Positions 16,757-24,106 of a DNA stretch of 64,000 nt are shown in pieces. Where the stretch lies: contig NZ_OZ026541.1 in NCBI RefSeq assembly GCF_964020175.1, positions 124,001 through 188,000 of the forward strand. The letters are read 5' to 3'. The notes beneath the pieces are model-generated. The model was not told the origin of the DNA, ran no database searches, and was given only the letters and a program-made list of their open reading frames with translations. The stretch comes from Candidatus Mesenet endosymbiont of Phosphuga atrata. Lineage in GTDB: Bacteria; Pseudomonadota; Alphaproteobacteria; Rickettsiales; Anaplasmataceae. A program made the position numbers and the translations under genes. The first letter of the stretch is position 1, and every line of letters begins with the position of its first letter.

Positions 16757-18878
16757 TAAAATTGTCATTTATAATGAAATTATGAGTAACCCAAACGTTC
16801 GGATTTTCAACTGGCATAAGTACTCCATTTGTTGCTGATAGATAACAGCTTGGTTTAATAAATACATATTGATCTTCAGAAATTTTAAGCTCCATATCCT
16901 CAACACATAAATAACCATACTTTGATCTGGTATTTGATAATTCATGCTCAGGACTTCTCTTGAAAAATTTTATATGACCAATAGTTGCAAGATGACTTAT
17001 TCTTTCGCGAATACTACGTTCACTACCAAGACCTAATTTTCCTTCAAAATATTTAGCAAATTGTGCTGTAGTATAGACTTTACCTTTATATGCTTCACTT
17101 GCAATTAACTCTAAGATAACGTCATGTCTTCTTCCACGTTCTAAATCTAGTTTCTTGTTATAATTATTCCTTACTATTCTCTCTGAATTAAAATGTGCAT
17201 TACACTCTACAAATGCTCCATTTTGCCAATAAAATGAAATCTGATTTTGTTCAGATGCAGAATAATTAGATTTCTTACGACAAAGAACACGATCAATATC
17301 AGAAGCATCAGCTCTATCTGGTTTTGATAAATACCACCTAGACCTTACAGAATTATTCCATGCTGTTGAACCTCCTGTACCAGTTTTTCGTATTATTCCT
17401 GAATCAGAAGGATGAGCACATAATAAAACAGCTCCTTTTATTGTCTTTGCTATATGACCACAACAGTTTTGAATAAATTGCCTAACATGAGAGCGATCGT
17501 TTTCATTACCGCCAAATAGGTCTGCAGCTGTGTCTAAGATCACTAGCTTGGGTTGAAACAATTCAATGTCTGCAAGCAATTCTTGAAAGTAAGGAGTTAA
17601 TTGGCCTATACCTTTATTATCAAAAACCATAAGAAGATTATTTTCTCCTACTCGAGATGATAAACAAATGTTGTCTAGGAAAGCAGGGGATTGCATATCC
17701 AATTGATAAAATGCATTTATTGTACATTGCCGACGCCAGAGTTCTTCTTCATCATCTTCACAAAAGACACCATATGTTTTAATTTGTTCAATATCTATGC
17801 CTAACCAAGATTTACCAATAGCAGCAGCTGTCATTAATTGTTGTGCAAGAAGAGATTTGCCAACACCACCATCGCCATAAACAGCAGTAACGCTACCAAC
17901 AGGGAGCCAGTCTTTTATGATCCACTTTCTTTCTGGAGCAGTATTAGTCCAGATTGATGTATCAATTTTTTTCAATTTATTAGAGGAATTATTGTTATGA
18001 TAAGGACTTTTCCTATTTGTAATAAATTCTAGAGGATTTGTTCCTTCTTGGATACAATCAGCAGCATCCCAGGCTATTGGTTTATCTTGAGGGATTTTAA
18101 CGGTTGCTAAAGAGATAACGCCAAGATCGATAAGTTTTTTTGCAACTTTTTCAGCGTATTGCTTTCCTGGTTCGTCATTATCTGGCCAAATTATTATGTG
18201 TTTGCCTTTAAGTGGTGACCAGTCTGTTTTATCAATTGGTGCATTTGCTCCAGACATTGCTGTTGTTGCTGTAATACCTTGTTTTATTAAACTTTCTGCA
18301 CACTTTTCTCCTTCAACAATAATGACCTTATCGGCTTTAATTATACCTGGGATATTATATAAAGGTCTTACTTCTGGTGCGGTATAGCTTGACTTTTTAA
18401 CATCAAATGGCAGATATCGTTTTCCTAAAGCAGTATCATAACGATAAACCTTAACAATAGCTTCACCATTTTCATCAAGATAATCCCAAGAGATTGTGGA
18501 CTCAGCTTCATTAACTTTATGTTGCCGGTAATAGCCAAGCCACTCACCAATAGATGCCATTACTTCATGAAACTCAGCCTTAACATCTTTCCTATGCGCA
18601 GCAGCCCAAAGATCTATGATATCCCCTCCTTCTCCAGTGGCAAAATCATTCCATAAACCTGCTTTATTGCCTGTTAGTTCTACTCTTAAACTCTTCCCTT
18701 TACTGCCTTGCAGGTTACCAATGCGATATTCGTTGCCATGAAAAGTGCCATTAGGAAAGAGGTAAGAAAGACAAGATCTTATGTTAAGTAAAAGCTGAGT
18801 TTTTAGTTCTTCCTTCTCTAGCAGTGGCTTATAATGTCCATTCTTTGGTAGAGTGTTAAAGTCACATGTGATATCCAT
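16743..18878 (-). CDS. Phage toprim primase-helicase (RepA-like)
   Basis: A 711-aa replication protein. Residues about 1-120 form an N-terminal domain (LWNDFATGEGGDIIDLW is typical of phage/plasmid primase-helicases). A toprim domain follows with VIIVEGEKCAE (185-195) and the DxD-type motif IIIWPDNDEPGKQYAE (228-243). A RepA/AAA_25 ATPase follows with Walker A GDGGVGKS (335-342) and Walker B LVILDTAADLFGGN (about 455). A C-terminal winged-helix-like region is likely. It should prime and unwind DNA at the phage origin. The iteron-like array at its 3' end and the phage promoter motif 30 bp upstream support this. Confidence 0.85.
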   Translation of the reverse strand: MDITCDFNTLPKNGHYKPLLEKEELKTQLLLNIRSCLSYLFPNGTFHGNEYRIGNLQGSKGKSLRVELTGNKAGLWNDFATGEGGDIIDLWAAAHRKDVKAEFHEVMASIGEWLGYYRQHKVNEAESTISWDYLDENGEAIVKVYRYDTALGKRYLPFDVKKSSYTAPEVRPLYNIPGIIKADKVIIVEGEKCAESLIKQGITATTAMSGANAPIDKTDWSPLKGKHIIIWPDNDEPGKQYAEKVAKKLIDLGVISLATVKIPQDKPIAWDAADCIQEGTNPLEFITNRKSPYHNNNSSNKLKKIDTSIWTNTAPERKWIIKDWLPVGSVTAVYGDGGVGKSLLAQQLMTAAAIGKSWLGIDIEQIKTYGVFCEDDEEELWRRQCTINAFYQLDMQSPAFLDNICLSSRVGENNLLMVFDNKGIGQLTPYFQELLADIELFQPKLVILDTAADLFGGNENDRSHVRQFIQNCCGHIAKTIKGAVLLCAHPSDSGIIRKTGTGGSTAWNNSVRSRWYLSKPDRADASDIDRVLCRKKSNYSASEQNQISFYWQNGAFVECNAHFNSERIVRNNYNKKLDLERGRRHDVILELIASEAYKGKVYTTAQFAKYFEGKLGLGSERSIRERISHLATIGHIKFFKRSPEHELSNTRSKYGYLCVEDMELKISEDQYVFIKPSCYLSATNGVLMPVENPNVWVTHNFIINDNFKLAE

Positions 18879-18909
18879 AATTTTCCGTTAATAGATCCCT
18901 TACCAATAA

Positions 18910-18938
18910 TGAATCAAGAAATCGCACGAATTTGTTCA
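18910..18938 (-). promoter_or_regulatory. Phage promoter motif ahead of primase-helicase
   Basis: TGAACA (18938-18933) and GATTCA (18915-18910) are 17 bp apart on the minus strand; the extended form is TGAACAAAT, 12 bases, TTGATT. It gives a leader of about 25 bp to the ATG at 18878. The layout is the same as at 9461-9489 and 14362-14390. Confidence 0.6.
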
Positions 18939-19008
18939 CTCATAGCTCAAAATTTTTTGACCATTAAAACCTTTGATGAACTAAATGTTGAAATAATGTA
19001 ACTTTTTC

Positions 19009-19037
19009 TGAACATTTTGATGAATTTTCTTGATATA
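19009..19037 (+). promoter_or_regulatory. Phage promoter motif ahead of RhuM/head operon
   Basis: On the plus strand TGAACA (19009-19014) is followed after exactly 17 bp by GATATA (19032-19037), again with TTGAT at the -10 side. It is the only clear plus-strand copy and lies about 65 bp before the first gene of the plus-strand operon. Confidence 0.55.
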
Positions 19038-19101
19038 TATAGTAGAGGGATACGAAACTCCATTATTTTAATAGTAAGAAGGCTACATAATAAGATGATA
19101 T

Positions 19102-20130
19102 ATGAAAGATAAGCTCCCAGGTAATAATGAAATCTTGTTTTATGAAACAGACAATGGAAAGGTATGTATAGAGGTCAGGTTTGAAAATGACAATCTATGG
19201 CTTACACAGAAACATATGGCTAAGCTATTTGGTTGTTCAAGTGATAATATTTCGTTGCACTTAAAGAATATTTATCTAAGTAAAGAATTAGATAAAAGCT
19301 CAACTACTGAGGAATTCTCGGTAGTTCAAAAAGAAGGAGAAAGAGAAGTAAAACGTAATGTAGTGTTTTACAATTTAGAAGCTGTTATATCAGTAGGCTA
19401 TCGTGTTAATTCAGAGCGTGGCATAGCTTTTCGTACATGGGCAACTGATAAACTAAAGAATTACATTTTTAAAGGCTTTGCAATAGATAGTAATAGATTT
19501 AAGAATGGTACAAGATTTGATGCTAGATTCTTTGATGAGCTAGTAGAAGAAATAAGAGAAATTAGGGCTAGCGAGCGTATAGCTTACCAGAAAATTACAG
19601 ATATTTATTCAACTTCAGTAGATTATTCAAGTTGTGCAATTGAAACAAAAGATTTCTTTGCTATAGTGCAAAACAAATTACATTTTGCCATTACTGGAAA
19701 TACAGCAGCAGAAATAATCGCAAATAGAGCAAATAGAAACAAACCAAATATGGGCCTAACAAATTGGCGAAAAGCACCTAAAGAGAAAATCTTTCTCTCT
19801 GACACTCAGGTAGCAAAAAACTACTTAGATGAAAATGAAATTGCTCAATTGAATAAGATAGTGAATATGTATATAGACCATGCGGAATTTCAAGCTGCTC
19901 GAGGTAAAATAATGTATATGAAAGATTGGAAGGAAAAGCTTGACGCATTTTTAAAATTTAACGAGCAAGAGATATTAAAGGACCACGGTAAAGTTTCTCA
20001 TGAGGTAGCAATTACCTTAGCTACAAAGGAGTATGAAGAATTCAGAAAAATACAAGATAAATCGTACAAGTCAGACTTCGATAAATTGGTGGAAGAAAAG
20101 AAAAATCTTAACCAAACTAACTCCAACTAA
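19102..20130 (+). CDS. RhuM family (virulence RhuM / KilA-like) protein
   Basis: A 342-aa member of the RhuM family, named after a Salmonella pathogenicity-island gene and widespread on phages and genomic islands; its molecular function is not settled. Signatures are LWLTQKHMAKLFGCSSDNIS near residues 33-52 (a DNA-binding-like element), ISVGYRVNSERGIAFRTWA (about 97-115), the KGFAIDSNRFK segment and a C-terminal DUF part with YLDENEIAQLNKIVNMYIDHA. The length is full for the family. It opens the plus-strand phage operon behind the promoter motif at 19009. Confidence 0.85.
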   Translation: MKDKLPGNNEILFYETDNGKVCIEVRFENDNLWLTQKHMAKLFGCSSDNISLHLKNIYLSKELDKSSTTEEFSVVQKEGEREVKRNVVFYNLEAVISVGYRVNSERGIAFRTWATDKLKNYIFKGFAIDSNRFKNGTRFDARFFDELVEEIREIRASERIAYQKITDIYSTSVDYSSCAIETKDFFAIVQNKLHFAITGNTAAEIIANRANRNKPNMGLTNWRKAPKEKIFLSDTQVAKNYLDENEIAQLNKIVNMYIDHAEFQAARGKIMYMKDWKEKLDAFLKFNEQEILKDHGKVSHEVAITLATKEYEEFRKIQDKSYKSDFDKLVEEKKNLNQTNSN

Positions 20131-20154
20131 GAAATCTATACCTAAAAATAAAAT

Positions 20155-20640
20155 ATGTCGATACTCACATTAGACTTAGGGCAACAAACTGGTTGGGCAA
20201 TCTTAGAAGGAGGAGTAATTGAAAGTGGCAGTAAGAGTTTTCATGTTAGTCGTTTTAGTGGTGGAGGAATGCAGTTTTTAAACTTTAGTAATTGGCTTAA
20301 CTCTTTAAAGCAGAAGTTTTCTAATATAAGTGTTGTCTACTTTGAAGAGGTAAGAAGACATTTAGGAACTGATGCTGCTCATATCTATGGAGGTTTCTTA
20401 GCCCATCTTACTGCTTGGTGTGAGAGTCATTCTCTGCCTTATCAAGGTGTTGCTGTAAAGACTATTAAGCGTTTTATCACAGGTAATGGTAATGCCAGTA
20501 AAAGTGCAGTGATTGCTGCGATAAAAAATAAGGGTTTTACCCCAAGCGATGATAATGAAGCTGATAGTTTAGCACTACTATTTTATGCTATGAATTTAAA
20601 TAATAATATTAATAACTTAAATAGTTTAGAAGCCTGTTGA
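20155..20640 (+). CDS. RuvC-like Holliday junction resolvase / phage nuclease
   Basis: A 161-aa RNase H-fold protein. MSILTLDLGQQTGWAIL puts an acidic residue on the first strand (D6), VVYFEEV supplies the second (about residues 60-66) and DDNEADSLALLFYA the C-terminal acidic pair, the RuvC catalytic pattern. Phage RuvC-like proteins resolve branched DNA before packaging. It starts 24 bp after rhuM and lies just before the methylase and terminase genes, fitting a role in preparing concatemers. Confidence 0.8.
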   Translation: MSILTLDLGQQTGWAILEGGVIESGSKSFHVSRFSGGGMQFLNFSNWLNSLKQKFSNISVVYFEEVRRHLGTDAAHIYGGFLAHLTAWCESHSLPYQGVAVKTIKRFITGNGNASKSAVIAAIKNKGFTPSDDNEADSLALLFYAMNLNNNINNLNSLEAC

Positions 20641-20642
20641 AC

Positions 20643-20691
20643 GGGTCCTTGGCTACTGTGGCGGGTTTTGGGTAAAGGGACCCCAGGACTT
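20643..20691 (+). other. GC-rich hairpin between RuvC-like and methylase genes
   Basis: In an otherwise AT-rich genome the 60 bp after the RuvC-like stop are strikingly GC-rich. GTCCTTGG (20645-20652) pairs with CCCAGGAC (20682-20689) with one mismatch, extended by two G-U pairs, leaving a loop of about 29 bases; GGGTCC and GGACCC offer an alternative pairing. There is no U-run after it, so it is unlikely to be a simple terminator. It may be a structured leader, an RNA-processing site or a DNA site for packaging. Confidence 0.4.
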
Positions 20692-20754
20692 CTTTAGCGT
20701 TAGAATATTTTAAGATATTAACTTTTTAAACCAACCTTTAAAATCAATGAAAAT

Positions 20755-21981
20755 ATGAATCTTAAAATCCATTATTATCCAGTTGAAAACCTCATTGAAT
20801 ACGAGCGCAATCCCCGTAAAAATGACGTAGTAGTGAGTAAAATGTGTGCTGCTATTGCTGAGTTTGGCTTTCGTATACCCATTGTTGCTAAAAGTGATGG
20901 TATGGTAATTGATGGTCATTTACGTCTTAAAGCTGCAAGAAAATTAGGATTAGAGACAGTTCCAGTAGTATTTGCTGACAACTTAAATGATGCCCAAACT
21001 AAAGCTTTTCGTCTTCTTGCTAATCAATCTGCTAATTGGGCTAAATGGGATAATGATCTTTTAGCGCTTGAATTTAAGGATTTAGAAGAGTTAAACTTTG
21101 ATCTTAAACTCACTGGTTTTGAGTTAGATAAAGTACAAAAGTTCTTTACTGATGAAGACAATGAGGAGGAGGATTTTTCTCATTTAACTGATAATGAAGA
21201 TAAACCAGTAGTAACAAAACCAGGGGATTTATGGATTTTAGGTAATCATCGTATTTACTGTGGTGATAGTAGACTAGATAGGGCTTATAAAGCTGTTTTA
21301 GATGAGCAAGTGGCAGATATTACCTTCTGTGATCCTCCATATAATGTTGCTTATGGTAATAGCCAAGAAAGAGATGATAAGAAAATATTAAATGATGACC
21401 AAGGTGAAAAATTTGAGTTATTTCTCTATGACATTTGTTCTCACATTCTAGCCTATACTAAAGGGGCAATTTATATCTGTACAGCATCAGCCGAACTTGC
21501 AACCCTACAGAAAGCATTTAAAGAAGCAGGAGGACATTGGTCAACGTTTATCATTTGGGCTAAGAATCACTTTACTTTAGGCAGGGCTGATTATCAACAT
21601 CAGTATGAAGCAATACTCTATGGTTGGAAGGAAGGTAATGAACGTAAATGGTATGGAGGAAGAAGTCAAAGTGATCTATGGTATTACGACAAACCTACCT
21701 GTAATACGCTACATCCAACCATGAAACCCTTAGAGCTAATAGAAAAGGCAATAATAAACAGTAGTAACTCAGGAGATATAGTTCTTGATCCCTTTGCTGG
21801 CTCTGGTAGTACACTTATTGCTTGTGAGCGTAGAGAAAGAATGTGTAGAACAATTGAGCTTGATCCTGCTTATGTTGATATAACGATTAAACGTTGGCAG
21901 ATGTATACTAATAGGGAAGCAATATTGGCAGCGAGTGGTAAGACCTTTCTGCAAATTCAAGAACAAATCCTAGGAAAATAA
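20755..21981 (+). CDS. ParB-domain DNA methyltransferase (N4/N6 type)
   Basis: A 408-aa fusion. Residues about 7-95 are a ParB-like nuclease/partition domain (NPRKNDVVVSKMCAAIAEFG, then VIDGHLRLKAARKLG). Residues about 155-400 are a DNA methyltransferase with catalytic motif DPPYNV (193-198) and SAM-binding motif DPFAGSGST (about 344-352), the order of beta-class adenine/cytosine-N4 enzymes. This domain fusion is a regular WO prophage gene upstream of the terminase. It may protect phage DNA or mark it for packaging; the target sequence is unknown. Confidence 0.9.
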   Translation: MNLKIHYYPVENLIEYERNPRKNDVVVSKMCAAIAEFGFRIPIVAKSDGMVIDGHLRLKAARKLGLETVPVVFADNLNDAQTKAFRLLANQSANWAKWDNDLLALEFKDLEELNFDLKLTGFELDKVQKFFTDEDNEEEDFSHLTDNEDKPVVTKPGDLWILGNHRIYCGDSRLDRAYKAVLDEQVADITFCDPPYNVAYGNSQERDDKKILNDDQGEKFELFLYDICSHILAYTKGAIYICTASAELATLQKAFKEAGGHWSTFIIWAKNHFTLGRADYQHQYEAILYGWKEGNERKWYGGRSQSDLWYYDKPTCNTLHPTMKPLELIEKAIINSSNSGDIVLDPFAGSGSTLIACERRERMCRTIELDPAYVDITIKRWQMYTNREAILAASGKTFLQIQEQILGK

Positions 21982-22013
21982 TTAAAGCAAGAAAATAATA
22001 AAAGGGGGGGAAA

Positions 22014-22502
22014 GTGGCACTTATAACCCAGACTGAATGGGCAAAAGAGCAAGGGTTTTCTAAACAGTACGTCTGTTATTTGGTGAAGAATGGTATCGTT
22101 GAGCTTAAAGACGGTATGGTTGATTCTCAGCAAGCAGATGCTGCACTTATTACCATTCGTGATCCCAGTCAACCACAAAGAAGAAAAGGTATTAACGGTA
22201 ATGAAAGAGGCAATAGTGACCTTGCTGCCATGTTCCTTAAAACTCGCATTAAGAATGAGATAGAACGTGGCAAGCTTCTGGAAGCTAAAGCTAAAGCTGA
22301 AATTGGTGAACTTGTGTCGATAGATGAAGTTAAAACTGCAGCTTTCAATGTTGCAAGAGTTGTAAGAAATAACCTGCTTAACATTCCCGATAGAGTATCT
22401 GCACTTTTAGCTTCACTCGATAGTAGTGAAAAGATTCACCAAACGCTAACTGAAGAAATTAAGACAGCGCTTGAAACATTATCACAAGGAGAATTGGAGT
22501 GA
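22014..22502 (+). CDS. Terminase small subunit (Nu1-like)
   Basis: A 162-aa protein starting at a GTG after an AAAGGGGGG site. The N-terminus (WAKEQGFSKQYVCYLVKNGIV, residues about 8-28) is a helix-turn-helix as in lambda Nu1, and residues 75-115 form a helical linker (FLKTRIKNEIERGKLLEAKA) typical of small terminases. It selects phage DNA for packaging with the large subunit. Its stop overlaps the GTG start of an ankyrin gene, which separates it from the large subunit. Confidence 0.8.
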   Translation: MALITQTEWAKEQGFSKQYVCYLVKNGIVELKDGMVDSQQADAALITIRDPSQPQRRKGINGNERGNSDLAAMFLKTRIKNEIERGKLLEAKAKAEIGELVSIDEVKTAAFNVARVVRNNLLNIPDRVSALLASLDSSEKIHQTLTEEIKTALETLSQGELE

Positions 22503-24106
22503 GTGGCTTTACATCTACAAACACTTTACCTGCCTTATTTATAGCTGAAGAACCAATGATCAAACAAAACCTCCATTTAGAAATAATCAGATGCTTTATT
22601 AGCAACGCAGAAGTAGATGTTAACACTCAGGGGATAAATGGCAAAACTGCTCTTCATTACGCTATAGAATCTGATGATCTAGCTTTAGTAGATCTCTTAT
22701 TTAACAAGAAAAATGTCAATCCTTTCATTAAAGATGATACAGGTAAAGCTCCGCTTGATTACGCCCAAGAAGAAAGCAAAACAAGAGTACTACAAGCTCT
22801 AATTGATCGTAAGTATGGACCTGATGGCGATAGCCTACTTCATTTAGCAGCAGCAATTGGTGAAGTTAAAGCAGTAAGATATTTAATTGGAAAAGGTGTA
22901 GATGTTAACTTACGCAATGCTGCGCACCATACTCCCTTACACTTAGCCGCAGGAGCAGGACATAAAAATATTGTTGAAATCTTAGTAGAGGAAGGGGGAG
23001 CAGAAATCGATGTTTTTGATGCAAGAAATCAAACTCCTTTACATTACGCTGTAAATAATAAGAGATTAAAAATAGTAGAGCTGTTAATTAAGCTTAAGGC
23101 CAATGTCAACGCAGTCAGTGTTGGTCAAAGCTCCACAGGATTATCACCACTTCATATTGCAGTAAGTAATAGCAGTTACGATGAAAGAGATCTCTGCCTT
23201 GATATAGTTAAGTGTTTAATAAATACTCCTGAGTGTAGAGTTAATCCCCAAGACCATGAGAACCAAACTCCTTTGCACTATGCTGTCGATGGTGGTGGAC
23301 TCAGTACCACAGACGTTTTACTCACCAGAAAAGATATAGATCCACTGATGAAAGATGATAATGGTAAGACTCCATTTGAATATGCAGTGGAGGAGAATAA
23401 GCAAGAGATAATAAAGGTCTTAAGAGAAAATAGATACGGAATTGATAGTAACCATCTATTACATTTAGCGGCGCAAAAAGGATACACTGAAATTATCGAT
23501 ATTCTAATAAGAACGGGGGAAGATATTAATGTTTTAAATAATAAAAACCAATCACCAATATATTTTGCCGCAGAGCAAGGACATTTAAATGCGGTAGAGT
23601 TACTGCTTAAAAAAGGAGCAAGTCCTGCAGTTGCCCTTTACTGTGCAATTAAAGCAAATAACCTAGAGTTACTTAAGGTCTTACTGATCAGAAAAGATGT
23701 AGATCTATTTGGTAGGGATAATGAAGGCAAAACTCCTATAGATTATGCGAAAGAAAATCTTGTGATGTTTTATATGCTTAATAAATGTGCAGAAGTGATA
23801 GAAAAGAGAAATAATCATAATAAAAAGGTTAAGCTCTGTACGGTTCTCACTCTTGCAGTTATAGGTTCAATGACAGTGATTCTTACTATAGCAGTAGGAA
23901 TGTATATTGGCATAGTAGGAGTATTCACTGCAGTTGCTATAGCCGTTTTAAGTCAACTTATGCAAAGATCAATTGATAACAACTGTCAGCAAGGGGTTTT
24001 AAAAGTGCTTTCAGAAACAGAAACCAGTAAAGAACCTGCTACTTTAGTTGATTATGATGAGCGAGAAAATCCCTGGCAATCAAATAATTTGGTACTAATG
24101 CAATGA
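22499..24106 (+). CDS. Ankyrin-repeat protein with C-terminal membrane segments, inside the terminase operon
   Basis: A 535-aa protein with about ten ankyrin repeats from residue 20 to 430 (for example NGKTALHYAIESDDLALVDL, HHTPLHLAAGAGHKNIVEIL, NQTPLHYAVNNKRLKIVELL). Two hydrophobic helices follow at about 445-485 (VLTLAVIGSMTVILTIAVG and IVGVFTAVAIAV) and then a hydrophilic tail. The start GTG overlaps the small terminase stop and its stop overlaps the large terminase ATG, so it is translated as part of the packaging operon. An ankyrin gene in this place is known in WO prophages. Its role is unknown; ankyrins often bind eukaryotic proteins, but a virion or lysis role is possible. Confidence 0.9.
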   Translation: MSGFTSTNTLPALFIAEEPMIKQNLHLEIIRCFISNAEVDVNTQGINGKTALHYAIESDDLALVDLLFNKKNVNPFIKDDTGKAPLDYAQEESKTRVLQALIDRKYGPDGDSLLHLAAAIGEVKAVRYLIGKGVDVNLRNAAHHTPLHLAAGAGHKNIVEILVEEGGAEIDVFDARNQTPLHYAVNNKRLKIVELLIKLKANVNAVSVGQSSTGLSPLHIAVSNSSYDERDLCLDIVKCLINTPECRVNPQDHENQTPLHYAVDGGGLSTTDVLLTRKDIDPLMKDDNGKTPFEYAVEENKQEIIKVLRENRYGIDSNHLLHLAAQKGYTEIIDILIRTGEDINVLNNKNQSPIYFAAEQGHLNAVELLLKKGASPAVALYCAIKANNLELLKVLLIRKDVDLFGRDNEGKTPIDYAKENLVMFYMLNKCAEVIEKRNNHNKKVKLCTVLTLAVIGSMTVILTIAVGMYIGIVGVFTAVAIAVLSQLMQRSIDNNCQQGVLKVLSETETSKEPATLVDYDERENPWQSNNLVLMQ

